Assembly (NCBI GenBank): GCA_037447655.1
Contig: JBBHKE010000879.1
Location: forward strand, 293,429-357,428
Direction of reading: 5' to 3'
DNA from: Zygnema cylindricum
Lineage: Eukaryota > Streptophyta > Zygnematophyceae > Zygnematales > Zygnemataceae
Length of the DNA stretch: 64,000 nucleotides
A model generated the notes under the pieces. It searched no databases. It was not told the origin of the DNA and worked only from the letters and a program-made list of their open reading frames with translations. The first letter of the stretch is position 1. Each line of letters opens with the position of its first letter. Position numbers and translations under genes: made by a program. Positions 1 to 11,280 of the stretch are shown piece by piece.

Positions 1-1
1 C

Positions 2-1479
2 GGAAATGGGAACAGGAACGGAAACGGACATGGACATGGAAACGGAAGCGGAAAAGAAAATGAAAATGGAGATGAAAATGAAAGTATAAACGGAAATGGG
101 AAAGGAAATGAAAATGGGAATGAAAACAGGAATAATTTTTTTGGGGGTGGAATGGAAATGGAAAAGGGGATGACAACTCTTTTGGGATTGGTTCGAGGTT
201 TTATTTTCTCCCTTCTTGTTTTATTTTCTTTCTTCTTGTTTTATTTTATCTCTTCCTGTTTTATTTTCTCTCTTCTTGTTTTATTTTCTTTCTTCTTGTT
301 TTATTTTCTCTCTTCATTTTTTATTTTCTATCTTCTTGTTTTATTTTCTTTCTTGATTTATTTTCTCTCTTCTTGTTTTATTTTCTTCCTTCTTGTTTTA
401 ATTCTTTCCCTTCTTTTTTCCTTTTGTTGGTTCTTCCTTTAATTTGTATATCTCCTTTCCAATTATCTCTCTTCAATTTCCTTCTTCTTGTGGGTATTCT
501 TCCCTTTCATTTGTATTACTTTCTAGAAAATATGGTTTTTTTTATTCTTCATTGATTGCTTTTAAAACGTCGACAATTTTTAAAATTATTTGGGTTTAGT
601 TTTTTTCAGCTGTTTTATCGCCTGCGATCATTTTTTTTTTCTTTTAACCAGCTTAATATCGTAAATTGTTGCTAATAAGATATCACTTTTTCCCTCCTCT
701 GAATCTGATATTTGTTCTTGCTTCTGTTTATTTGAAATTATATGAAGTGATTTATTTTTTGTTTTTTTAGGCGCGAGAAATGCAACGGGAATGTGAGTCT
801 CAACTGCGTTCCATGCACTCTCAGTTGGAGGGAGTGAGACTCTGCCTTCAAGATGCCCATCCCACTCTCGCAGCCAGGTGTCTTCCCTCTCCCTCTCCCT
901 CCCTCATTCCCCTCCATCCTTCCCCGTTTCCATCTCCCTCTCCCTTTCCCTCCTCTCCTCCTCAACCTCCTGACACACGAAATCCCCTAATGTAATCCTC
1001 CACTATTTTCTCCTGGTCTGTTTTTTTCTCCCGAAGATATTTAAAAGACACAATTCAAAATCCTCCGATCAACGCTAATTCCGATGACGGATCCCGACAA
1101 TTCACTTTTTCGTCTTCTCTGCCGACTCCTCCGATTGGCTGTACGATTTCCGGCCAATCAGGGCACAGCTTTCCACGCGTGCAAATCTTGCCAGCTGGCG
1201 CTACAGCCGTCACTCAAAAAGTTTCGCCTGCGGCCCAAAAGGGAGGAGCTACCTATGTGATGCTACAGCCGGTCCAGCGAGTACGTTTTATCACGTTTCA
1301 TCACGTTTTTTTCGTTTTTCCTTGTTTTATCACGTTTAAACTATTGTTTTATCACGTTTTTTTATGGTTTTTCAGCTGCTCGGTGTTTAAACATGTTTTT
1401 TTGCACTTTTCTTTACAATTTTGGCACTGATTTCTCAATTTTTCTTCCTTGGTTATGTTGTTTGTATTATTTCGTTTGT

Positions 1480-1556
<77 letters not shown>

Positions 1557-2552
1557 CCCTCGCAGACCGTAACAGATCAACAACAAAACGCCAAAAAAAA
1601 TTCTGCTCCGCACCAGAACCAACCAATGGGAAACCAGGCTCACATTTTCGTCCCAAATCTCGCCTCCCAAAATTCGAACGTTCATCCGAACTTCAACACG
1701 CATTCGAACTCGAATTCGAATTCGAATTCGAATCAGCATTCCAATCCTAACTCCTTCGGTTCGATCCACACTAAATCCGGTACGAGTCCTGCCGCCGGCC
1801 TCGTCCACATTCCTGCCGGCCAATCCGTCCGTTCGATCGCTCTGCCGGCCGGCTACCAGCTGCTACCCGTGACGTCATTTCCCGTCACGTCACACGCGAT
1901 TTTCAATCCGTCGAAAAATCGCTCCCCGCCGGCGCCGTCGAATTCCGTACAATCGACGACTCAGGAAGGTCCATACATGCGTGACGTCACGGCACCGGAC
2001 CCGACAAAGTCTCCTTTTTTGTCGCCACGTGCGACTTCCGTACAACACCAGAACCACCACGGCGAAGGAAACACTAATTTGGGTTTTCGATCCCCTTCGA
2101 GAAATTTAAATATGGTACAACCAAAGGTTATGAGATGGGAACATTTGTCGAATTCGGGTACAAATGGGGGGATTTGGAGGTGGAATTCGAATAAAAACGA
2201 ATATTCGAGAGTCGGATTAAACGTAGTGAAGGGAACGGAAAAAAACGGGAGCGAGAATTTGGTCCAATTTGGGGGAATTCCCACATTTGTTTATGGGAAT
2301 GGGAGAAATGGCCTTGGAGGAGGAGGGGGAGAAGGAGGGGGAGGAGGAGAGGGAGGGGGAGGGAGAGGGAGAGGAGAGAGTGAGGATCCAAAGCAATTTG
2401 TACCGTCAACCATCCGTACTCTCTTAATCTCACCTTGTTACTTTCCGTACTGTCACGCTTTGTACTATCGCTCTCTGCAACGTCACTTCTGTTACTTCTA
2501 TACTGTACCGTCATCATTTGCCGTACTGTTAGTTTTTGTACGCAAACCGTGA
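2..2552 (+). CDS. Unidentified Asn/Gly-rich protein, 3' part of a multi-exon gene
   Basis: I do not recognise this protein. Four exons join in one open frame: from before the window to about 190, 771-877, 1037-1280 and 1566-2552, giving about 508 residues. The introns have T-rich acceptors; the last carries about 75 nearly pure T. The first piece is Gly/Asn/Glu-rich. The second encodes a short amphipathic, probably coiled segment starting AREMQRECESQLRSMHSQL. The rest is low in complexity, with Asn-Ser repeats near 1690-1750 and a Gly-rich run near 2310-2380. Such composition is common in nuclear regulatory proteins, but no DNA-binding domain is visible here; it would lie upstream. The donor at 190 is weak and was chosen because it keeps frame. 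The last 50 or so residues look non-coding, and the TGA falls inside a MITE, so the real 3' end may differ. Confidence 0.5.
152..770 (+). repeat. Pyrimidine-rich intron with a tandem TTTTATTTTCT(T/C)TCTTCTTG motif
   Basis: From about 200 to 420 a unit of roughly 25-30 bp built on TTGTTTTATTTTCTCTCTTC is repeated about eight times, then decays into T-rich sequence. It fills the first visible intron of the upstream gene. The open frame across it is a by-product of the repeat. Confidence 0.6.
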
Positions 2553-2760
2553 ATCGTAATTAGCGTTAATATTTTTCCGCCACTGAAAACAACTTTGCTC
2601 CGTACACAATTGTCCAATTTTCATTTTAAGACCGCCATTCGTAAGCTGAGAATGTTATCTCTCAATCGCAACCGTCAGATCCAAAACCTGACAAATGTGT
2701 ACGGAGAAAAGATGTTTTAAGAGACTAAAAAAACATTGACGCTAATTACGATTCACGGTT
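2545..2760. mobile_element. MITE, TACACCG family, subtype A (216 bp)
   Basis: The ends AACCGTGAATCG and CGATTCACGGTT are perfect inverted repeats. The inside is a second, longer imperfect hairpin with CTCCGTACACAATTGTC on one arm and GACAAATGTGTACGGAGAAA on the other, the signature of subtype A. The left end contains the TGA that closes the upstream open frame. Confidence 0.8.
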
Positions 2761-2972
2761 GACCGTCGTAAGTTTTAGCCGTCATCGTTTTTCCAAGTGA
2801 CCTTGTCGATGCATTAGCGGCCGTCTGGAGAGGAGCCTCCTCCGGCGCGATTTCCATCATGCTACACCGCCAATCGCTATCAACGTAGAAGTTTCTTTAG
2901 CGTATATGAATATTTACCGTGGTTTACGCAAATTAAGAATTTGAAAATTTTGAAAAAAAACATACATTCTAA

Positions 2973-4183
2973 GGGTGCGTCCCCATGTGTTAAAGTATCG
3001 ACTTTAATCTGTCGTTTTCACCCAAAACGCAGTTCCGTACGAGAAAAACTTTAACCGTACAATAAAAGCAATTCTTTAAAAGTACTGCAAACGTCAAGTC
3101 GATACTTTGAGTGTACTTCCTGTTTGTCGTCATGTTAGCGAATTTTGGCGTTTTCCTTTTTTCGACCCCCGGGCAAGAGAATTCAGCCCGTCAAAAAACT
3201 TCATCAAAAATCACCTCGCGACTTGATTTCAGGGAAAGTACCTCGGAAATGGCGAATGAAAAACGGTCCACGCACGCGCTACACGAGTGGGAAAATTTTA
3301 GGTCGATCAAAAAAAAAAAAAAAAATGTCGCTTTGCGACCTGTACGATTTTTTTTTTCAGGGGTCTTTCGCTTTCAACGCCATTTCATCAAGTTGAAATC
3401 CGCGAGAGAGTAGCTTCTCTCCTTCTACCGTACGCTCTCCACCTACCGAACACTCTCTCCCACTTCCACCATCACGCTCCCTCACACTCCATGTCTCACA
3501 CAATGCAAAGCTCTTGAAATTGTTGCTTTTTTTTTATATAAAAAATTGCGATGAAGCACTCGTAAATTCGTCTCAGCAAAAAGGTTTCCTGGCAGTTTTT
3601 CTGCAACAGATTACCTTTTCTCCGCAACAGATTAAATTTTTGAAGCAGGTGTGGAAAAGGAAGAAATTGTGAAGTATACAATTTCTTGGTTTTGTAAAAA
3701 TACGCAGGCGGAGAGGAGTCAGCTGGACAGTGGTAGGAGGGTAGGAGTGTGACAGCGGTAGCAGGGTAGGAGTGTGACAGTGGTAGTAAGGTAGGAGTGT
3801 GACAGCGGTAACAAACTCATGGTCTGATGTGGTCTGATGTCTACAATGTCACGGTCAACATTACGATGTCACGTGATGTCGCGGGAGTTGTGACAACATT
3901 TGTCATTGTAGACGTGAACATCCGTCGTTAGTTTTTGAGACGTCACCAATTGCCGCGTGTATTGTAGACGTTTACAACCGTCGTAGTTATCGCGTACGTC
4001 ATCATTCATAGTAAGTTTCGTAGTCGTTTCCAACCGTCGCAAGTTGTACCCACATCTACTTCCGTCACATTCCAAAGTTCCGATTTCATTTTCGCACATA
4101 GGGACGCTTTTCAAAGTAGTACGGAACACTTCACTACAGTCCAAAATACTTTTTCAAAGTATCGCCTACATGGGGACGTACCC
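2973..4183. mobile_element. Nested PIF/Harbinger-like non-autonomous element (1211 bp)
   Basis: The termini are GGGTGCGTCCCCATGT and ACATGGGGACGTACCC, imperfect inverted repeats. They are flanked on both sides by TAA (2970-2972 and 4184-4186). The sibling at 5906-6447 shows the empty site, with a single TAA in the matching sequence. A 3-bp TWA target duplication with GG-starting ends is typical of PIF/Harbinger elements. There is no transposase. Inside is a short open frame (about 3145-3396, Lys/Arg/Pro-rich, unrecognised) and a 30-bp tandem motif GTAGGAGTGTGACAG(T/C)GGTA at about 3728-3810. Confidence 0.75.
3728..3815. repeat. Short tandem repeat, about 30-bp unit
   Basis: Three to four copies of GGTAGGAGTGTGACAGCGGT variants lie in a row inside the nested Harbinger-like element. 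Confidence 0.6.
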
Positions 4184-4628
4184 TAATTGTTTAATAATTG
4201 AAATTTGGGTCTTTGAAAAAAATAAATGTCGGTCGCAAACATGCTTACACTAATACAGGTATTTGTACAAAATCTGACAAATTGTATGTTCACACAGTCG
4301 AAACGTGGCTGTTGGACGAATATACGCGAATGTGATATTTGACAACCCGATTTGATCCCCTTTTTAGACCGCACATTCTCATGCGTCCGCAGCTACTAAA
4401 AAAAATGAAATGTACTTTTTCACAAAAAAATGCTCGTTTTTGTACGGTCCGAATCTTACCATACACCACACTATTTAAAAGATGACGTACTTCCCTTTTG
4501 TACGGCAATAAAAAATTAACCCTAAATAGAGTAAAGAAAAAAATAGAATGAACTACGCTAATGGAGAATAAAAAAAAAAAAGCGGGACGGAATTAGCGTA
4601 CACTACGCTAATAGCGATTGGCGGTGTA

Positions 4629-4795
4629 TTGTAACATCACCCGGTCCGGCAGTGACGGTGATTTCGTCGGCTTTGCCGTTCAAATTGACGGACGGCAACT
4701 GCACTTCCGCAACGACGGTATTGCTGTTGTTGCCCTGCCAATGGATTGTCGTATCGAATATCGGTAAAACTTTCGTTCCACTACAGTACTGTACA
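4629..4795. repeat. Duplicated 167-bp flank, copy 1
   Basis: This segment, with AACATCACCCGGTCCGGCAG near its start, recurs at 6448-6605 in the same orientation at roughly 85% identity by eye. Each copy abuts the right end of one of the two long TACACCG elements. On the minus strand both copies read as an open frame (GNNSNTVVAEVQLPSVNLN versus a similar string), so a decayed captured gene piece is possible. Confidence 0.55.
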
Positions 4796-5905
4796 GCAGA
4801 GGTCGCAAAAATCAAAATTTTACATAACCGAAACCGACCGCTTTTTTTTTTTTTTAAATCTGAGTAACCGACACCTGACCGAGTTATGTCACGCTCCAAA
4901 ATGGTTAACCGTTAACCGACCGGCGTTTTTGAAAATAAAAATTAACCGAATCTCGATTTTTCGCGGACAAAAGGAGGCAAAGCAATAACTGACAACGCTC
5001 CAGCAAACAAAGTACGCCGAGAAAAACGTTCCATGTGCCTTACTCCGTATTTAGTCTCCGTCTCAGGCGATTTAGGGTTTTGCGAATGAAAGGGAAGCTT
5101 CTTCGAGACACCAGCTTTTACTTGAAACGTATCGCTGTACATTCCGTACACTTTAGACACATTGTACGGAATGTACGAATATAGGAGCTTGCTTGAGGAA
5201 GATCGCACTTGCCAGTTCGAATTCGAAGAGGAGAATGGACACGTCAGCAAGGAGCCGCTGCTAGAGGCTAAGTGAAGAGCGTCCATAGAGAAGGGGGAAA
5301 GAGAGGAGAGAGAAATTCCGGAGGTAAAATACTTCAAATGTCCGACAATGGGAGAAAGAGAAAGGTGTGCACCGCACAAAAAATTGTAACTCTGATTCCC
5401 CGAAATTGGCATCATAATAAGTATAAAACTGGTACTGAATCCTTTAGTACAGAGGTACAGTAAATTATAGAAAGTACTGTACATGAATGTACTAAATCGT
5501 ATTAGTGTACGAAATAGGAAAAAGTACGCTTCGTAAAGAGTTAAAAAAAATATGCGATAGCTGTCTACGTGGATGCCTGTCGTCCACTTAAAGTACATTA
5601 TGGTAGTGTAATAACTGTCTGTAGTTCACAGTAAAGTGTTGAGCACGACGCAATAGCCAATGAAATAATAGTCAACGATTTAGAGGACAGAATTAATGTT
5701 TGTCTGCTTGTCAAGATTCTACATCATGAACGGTTAAAACTTAAAAGTCGCTCATCGTACACAAAATCTGACGCGACATTTTTTGGGCCACAACAGTCCA
5801 GCGAGTTCAGCAAATCAGCATCAGCAGTTTCTGCGGAATGGGCAGGTCCACGTCGGTTTTCACTTTAAGTTACAGCCGTACATAAATCGTAGACGTACAT
5901 TACAG
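4796..5905. other. Spacer between two inverted long elements, no gene identified
   Basis: Both strands hold open stretches. The longest is 218 codons on the minus strand (4942-5598); on the plus strand a frame ending EENGHVSKEPLLEAK stops near 5270. None has a recognisable family or clear splice context. Palindromic TACGGAATGTAC-type sequence near 5150-5180 makes the two strands resemble each other. Probably transposon-derived. Confidence 0.4.
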
Positions 5906-6447
5906 TACACCGCCAATCGCTATTAGCGTTGTGTATGCTAATTCCGTCCCGCTTTTTTTTTTTTTATTCTCCATTAGCGTAGTTCATTCTATTTTTTTCT
6001 TTATTAATTTAGGGTTTTTTTCAGTACGTTGTCTCTTAAATAGAGTGATGTACGGTCAGTGTGAGACCGTACATAAATGTACCTTTATAGGTTAAAAAGT
6101 ACAATAAATTAGTTTTAGTAACCGCGGACGCATGAGAATGTGCGTTCTTAAAGGGAAAAAAAACCAGGTCGTAAAAAATCCCGCTCGCACATATTCGTCC
6201 GACAGCCGCGTTTCGACCGTGTGAATGTACGATTTGTGTACGATTTATCAAATTTTGTACGGAAGCCTATATTAGTGTAAGCATGTTCGCGACAGACATT
6301 TTTTTTTTCAAAGATCCAAATTACCATAATCAAACAATTAGAATGTATGATTTTTTCCAAAATTTTCAAATTCTTAAATAGCGTACACCACTGTAATTAT
6401 TTTTATACGCTAAAAAAACTTACACGCTAATAGCGATTGGCGGTGTA
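5906..6447. mobile_element. Long TACACCG-family element, intact (542 bp)
   Basis: Left end TACACCGCCAATCGCTATTA; right end TAATAGCGATTGGCGGTGTA. CAG stands immediately outside both ends (5903-5905 and 6448-6450), a likely 3-bp target duplication. Its interior is the reverse complement of the split copy at 2863-4628. No coding capacity. Confidence 0.75.
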
Positions 6448-6605
6448 CAGTAACATCACTCGGTCCGGCAGTGACGGTGATTTCGCCGGCAGTGTCGTTC
6501 AAATTGACGGCCGGCAACTACACTTCCACGACGACGATATCGCTGCCGTTGCCCTGCCGTTGGATCGTCATATCGGATATCGATAATTTCGGTTTCGTTC
6601 CACTA
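6448..6605. repeat. Duplicated flank, copy 2
   Basis: Direct repeat of 4629-4795. It runs from the end of the 542-bp element to the start of the next MITE at 6609. Confidence 0.55.
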
Positions 6606-6608
6606 CAG

Positions 6609-6828
6609 TACACCGTGTATCGCTATTAGGGATAATGTTTTTTTTGCCACTTAAAATATATTTTCTCCGTACATATATGTCAGATTGTGGATCCGACGGT
6701 TGCGATTGAAAGGCAAATTCTTAGCTTCCGATTGGCGGTCTCAAATTGAAAATAAAACAAGTGTGTACGGAGAAAAGATGCTTTAAGTGGCGAAAATATT
6801 ATTAACACTAATAGCGATACACGGTGTA
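6609..6828. mobile_element. MITE, TACACCG family, subtype A (220 bp)
   Basis: It starts TACACCGTGTATCGCTATTA and ends TAATAGCGATACACGGTGTA. The internal hairpin arms are TTTTCTCCGTACATATATGT and GTGTGTACGGAGAAAAGATG, with the conserved core GACGGTTGCGATTGAAAGG. Confidence 0.85.
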
Positions 6829-6874
6829 GTGTAGTTGCGGATTTCCAAGTGCAGACCACCTGTTGGAGGATATT

Positions 6875-7006
6875 GGGCTAACCCTAATCGGCTAACCCTA
6901 ACCCTAACCCTACCCCCAGCCCTAACCCTAGCCCTAACCCTAACCCTAACCCTAACCGTAACCCTAACCGTAACCCTAACCCTAACCCTAACCCTAACCC
7001 TAATCT
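6875..7006. repeat. Degenerate interstitial telomere-like tract (CCCTAA)n
   Basis: About 20 units of CCCTAA, with variants CCGTAA, CCCTAG and CCCCAG, lie between a MITE and the start of the gene at 7051. The unit matches the TTAGGG telomere type rather than the TTTAGGG type of most plants. Interruptions and coding DNA on both sides show it is internal, not a chromosome end. It could be an old break-repair scar or part of the downstream gene's promoter. Confidence 0.75.
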
Positions 7007-7050
7007 AGCTTTAATCCTACACCTAGATTACAATAGAAAGCTGTCTTGTG

Positions 7051-9071
7051 ATGGCTACCACGTGCCTTTCCATGGCTACCTTTCCTCTCCTGAAAACAAA
7101 TGGCGTTCTATGTTCGATTTCCAGTTACAAGTTTCCGTTGAACCACCGAGGACTACAACAGAGTAAGTCGCTATTCCGTTGTGCAGGTTTTTTTTTATCT
7201 CCTTCTTTTTTCAAAAACACCTTACGGATGTGTTTTTACTGACAACAATTAAGTTCAATCTGCCGCTCAAATTATATCCTATTATATATTCTTTTGTTAT
7301 GTTTTTCTTTGTGTGTGTGAATTTTTTTTCTTGAGGTCATTTACTTAAAGCTTCAGTTCTTATCTTATTTATTAGATAGTAAACGGAGCTTTAGTCTAAA
7401 ACTGTTTATGGTGGAGATTACGTGAGAATACGGTATATATTGCAATATATAATAAAAAAATATGTATGTAATATGTATATATACTGCAAAAAAAATGAAG
7501 TAAACGTTTTACATGCTGGCACCTAGTAATATCGGATTTTATTTTGCTTAATAATAGAACGATTATTCTTTTTCTTCTTGAGGAATACTTGTTCATTCTA
7601 TGGATACGGAATACAAGAATAAAAGCACAAACTCTTTCCTGTCCTAAACCTTATTCTTGCGTCCAATAGGAATTGAGTGCTCAACATTTTTTTGGAATTG
7701 TTGGCAGATGTGTGGACAGGAAGGTGTACGCTTGTACCTCAATTGAGCAAAAAGCAATTTGTGAAACCTAAAATGTCACCAATATTGCCAGTTTGCAAAG
7801 TTGATGAGCCTTCTTCCTCCAGTAAAGGACCAGGTTCTGCTTCTCTCTTTTCTCTCTCTTCTCTTCTTCTCCCTCTTCTCTCTCTTCTCTTCTTCTCCCT
7901 CTTCTCTCTCATCTCTCTCTTCCTCGCTCTTCTTGCTCTTCACTCTGTTCTCTCTTCTCTCTTCTCTCTCTTCTCTTCTCCCTCTTCCCCGCTTTTCTCC
8001 CTCTTCTCTCTCTTCTCCCTCTTCTCTCTCTTCTCTCGTTTTTTCTTTCTTTTCTCTCTCCTCTCCTGTGTCTCTCTTCTCTCACTTACTCGTCTCTCAT
8101 TTCTCTCTTCTCTCTTCCTCGCTTTTCTTGCTCTTCTCTCGCTTCTCTCCCTTTATTTTTTCTCTTCTTTTCTCTCGTATCTCTATTCTCTCTCCTTTTC
8201 TCTTCTTCTCTCTTCTCTCTCCTTTCTTATTCTCTTTCGTCTCTTTCTTCTCTTTTCCCTCGCTTCTCTCCTTTAATAAGTCATTAAAATAAATAAAAAT
8301 GCTTGATTCCTCCATTAGCACCTCTTTTAGCTTCTATCGCTTCTTATGCATTCCTGACCAAAGGTTTTTTTTTTTTAACTTTAGTTTTGTTTCCCTTGCT
8401 TTCCTTCTCTTCCACTTCTCCTTCTTCCTCTCTCTCTCTCTTGCTCTCTCCCCCTCTTTTTCTCTCTCTTCCTCCCTCTCCCTCTCCCTCACATATAATC
8501 CTTTTAACAACATTATTTTAACACTTTTCTATCCTATTTGGAGCCAGTTTTGCAGAGAGTGATTGGGATGCTGCATGGAAATTTCTTCAAAAAGGAAACC
8601 AAGAGGAAGCTTCCTCTGGAGCTTCCTCGAATAATTCGATAGGAGCTTCCTCGAAAAATGCGTCAGAAAAATCTTCAAGTAATAATTTTGAAATTTTGCC
8701 CTCTCTGTCTTCAAAGCCGGAAGTTAAGAAACAATACAACGGTCCTCGACTCACTCAGGTAAAGGAGGAGGGGAGGGGGGAGAGTGGGGGTTGGGAGGAG
8801 GGGAGGAGGGGTGAGGGAGAGAGGAGGAGAGGGGAGAGGCAGAGAGGGGGAAAGGGGAGGTTTTTTGTTTTTTTCTCACTTAGTTGATGATGGCTCTGTT
8901 TTGCAGTGGGGGGGCAGTGTGAGAGGAGGAGAATTTAAGATGGGAGAGGGAACCGATCGTATTCTCGACCTTTGGGGAAATGGAAATGCCATGTTAATTG
9001 GGGCCGGAGCCATAATTCTTTTATTTATTGTTCTCTGTTTTTATATTCCTCCTCCACCGACCGAGTTTTAG
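7051..9071 (+). CDS. Probable plastid-targeted single-pass membrane protein, 201 aa
   Basis: Four exons join in frame: 7051-7162, 7708-7833, 8556-8758 and 8907-9071. The N terminus (MATTCLSMATFPLL, Ser/Thr-rich, few acidic residues) looks like a plastid transit peptide. The middle has the motif ESDWDAAWKFLQKG followed by a Ser/Asn/Ala-rich linker. Near the C terminus, DLWGNGNAMLIGAG leads into one hydrophobic span (about residues 175-195) and a short PPPPTEF tail. From memory, uncharacterised plant thylakoid or envelope proteins combine a DWD-x-AW motif with one C-terminal span; I offer no gene name. Introns 1-3 are pyrimidine-rich, intron 2 being about 400 bp of TCTCT repeats. A possible polyadenylation signal AATAAA lies at 9317-9322. 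Confidence 0.7.
7838..8275. repeat. TCTCTTC-rich low-complexity tract in an intron
   Basis: About 440 bp of irregular TCTCTTCTC/CCCTCTTC repeats fill the second intron of the gene at 7051-9071. Long false open frames of Ser/Leu/Phe result on the plus strand. Confidence 0.85.
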
Positions 9072-9332
9072 TCTGTTCCTTAAGGCCTATCATATCTAAG
9101 GCCTATCATATATGTTCCTAAAGAGCCTTTTTTTCCTTTTGGTTTTTTTTTTTTTTATAACCCCGAGGCTTAAAATCTGACGAAGATAAGGGAATTTTCT
9201 TTTTTGGTGTTGTATATATATACATACGTATTTTTTTTGTATAAAAGGTATTTTGTTATAAATAATGTATGTTGCGGTCGGAGTTTGTTTGTAACAATGG
9301 TAAAGGAGAGATTTTAAATAAATGTATTTTAA

Positions 9333-9365
<33 letters not shown>

Positions 9366-9539
9366 TTAAATGGGTTTTTTTTTTATATGCGAATTGATTG
9401 TTTCTCAATTTGGGAGAGTGAAAAATTGTTTTTATATATTGGCATGTGACAATATGTCATTCAAAAGCAAATCATCTCTTTTTTTTTCTTCAAAATTTGG
9501 AATTTTTAGGGTTTTTTGTAGACCTTTATAACTTTACTT

Positions 9540-10125
9540 AGATGTTGTAATGTAATAATGATATATGTAATAATATAATAATGTAATAATGTTATAATGT
9601 TATAATGCTATTATGTAATAATGTTTTAGTGTAATACTGTAATCCTGTTATATTGTTCTAATGTTGTAATGTAATATTGTTATCATGTAATAATATAATA
9701 AGCTATAATTTTATAATGTTATAATGTAATATTGAAATAATATAGTAATGCAATAATGCTATTTTGTAATAATGTAAATTGTTATAATGTAATATTGTTA
9801 TGATGCAATGATGTTATAATGTAATGATGCTATAATGTCAAAATGTAATAAAGTAATAACGTAATAATGTTCTCATGTAATATTGGAATAATGTAGAAAT
9901 TTTATAATGTTATAACGTATTTATGTTATAAAGTAATGATGAAATAATGTTTTTTTTGTAATAATGTAATAAAGTAAAAATGGTACCATAATAATGCTAT
10001 AATGTAAAAATGTAATAATAATGTAATAATGTTACATTGTAATAATTTTACAATGTAACAATCTTATAACGTAGTAATGGTATAATGTGATAACATAAAA
10101 ATGTTGAAATGTAATATTGTAAAGA
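9540..10125. repeat. AT-rich degenerate minisatellite, TAATGT unit
   Basis: About 590 bp of loosely tandem (A)TAATGT/TATAATGT units, such as AATGTAATAATGTTATAATG, with no consistent longer period. No coding potential. It ends exactly where a TACACCG left end begins at about 10128. Confidence 0.7.
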
Positions 10126-10127
10126 TG

Positions 10128-11280
10128 TACACCGCGCATCGTTATTAGTGTCAAAGTCACTAATTTGGGTTCTTAAAATTTTGATTTTTTTCCTCAAATA
10201 GGATACATGATTTTAATTTTTCCTTGACGTTAATTGAGGTACCGTACAAAAAGTAAAGTGATCAACTCTAAACAGTGTACCAAATTTTATTGCAAACCTT
10301 GGAATCTTCAACCGAAATTGATTCAGTTTATGAATAAAAGAAAATAGTTTTGAAGGGAAAGATAGTACAAATTTTAGAGTACTTAAAAATTGAACTTGAT
10401 ACAATTTTGCGGATGATAGAAAAAAATATGAACCTGGAGATGGGGTACAATAGGGTGACACTTTACCAGTCTAAAAGGAAAAAAAAGCCCTTGTTTTTGG
10501 TATGAAGACAAATTTATGGTAAACCACATAACCGCATAGAAATAGAGAAGAAAGATACAATTTGCAAATTAACTTCAGTTATTGTTATAATGAAGTTAGT
10601 ATTAAATTTTCTTTCGTTTGTGGGAAGTGACATCATTCTTGCAATTGCTTGAAAATGAAGAAAAAGAAAATGAAGGAAAGATACAAAAAAATTACAGTCC
10701 TATTATGACAAATATTGCAAGTTTTGAGATTATGAAAAGGTTGTTTTTAACATTCATTTAAAAATGACAACATTTCAATATTTACTTGAAAGACCAAGTT
10801 CTGTTTTAATCACAATAACAAATTGATACTAATCAATCAAGTTTTTGTTTTGTGGGCGAGGTTTGGGTACAATTTAAGCATTTTGTGGAGTATGTACGGA
10901 TGATAAAGTAAAGTGTTTGTACTCTCCACCGTTTTTGTGTGGTTTTGTTTCCTTTATTTTTAACTCGTGTTTATATTATTGTAAATGTCTTGTCATTTTT
11001 GTTGTTTGGTACATATTGTTCATATTATTTTAGTGATTTTTTAGCGTTAACATTGCATTAGAATTAGCAACTCTACATCACGCATCGAAACTTGGCTTGT
11101 TTTGGGCCACTTACTCAAAAGAGTGTTTTCAACATCATTGTAATTTGGGTTCAAAAATACTACTAGGAATTAGAGTGATTTATCTAATAACGACGGAGGT
11201 GGTCTTGTGCTATACAAGTACGAAGGCAATTAAAGTGGCGTCGGTACAGTGTAAAACGTCGTTATTAGTGTGGCCCACAA
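10128..11280. mobile_element. TACACCG-family ends bounding an AT-rich segment, boundaries uncertain
   Basis: TACACCGCGCATCGTTATTA at 10128 is a typical left end. TIR-like sequences also occur near 11046 (AGCGTTAACATTG), 11075 (CATCACGCATCG) and 11235-11258 (AAAACGTCGTTATTAGTGTG). I could not decide which right end pairs with it; two overlapping or nested copies are likely. No gene is visible in 9072-11741. Confidence 0.4.

Larger units (their letters stand above)
2863..4628. mobile_element. Long TACACCG-family element, interrupted by a nested insertion
   Basis: It starts TACACCGCCAATCGCTAT and ends ATAGCGATTGGCGGTGTA. Removing the nested insert (2973-4183 plus one TAA) leaves about 552 bp. 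The remainder matches, in reverse orientation, the uninterrupted 542-bp element at 5906-6447. The match includes the segment with CATACATTCTAA, which marks the insertion point, and the segment around 4370 with GCATTCTCATGCGTCCGC. Confidence 0.75.

Noticed and set aside
1421-1823. Poly-Phe/poly-Lys frames
   Set aside because: Made by the poly-T tract in the intron before the exon at 1566.
4942-5598. 218-codon minus-strand frame
   Set aside because: Composition and lack of any recognised motif, and the opposite strand reads equally well; likely chance in transposon DNA.
6875-7006. Chromosome end
   Set aside because: Degenerate units with genes on both sides; interstitial.
9540-10125. CRISPR-like or regularly spaced repeat array
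   Set aside because: Units are irregular, have no unique spacers and sit in a eukaryotic genome.
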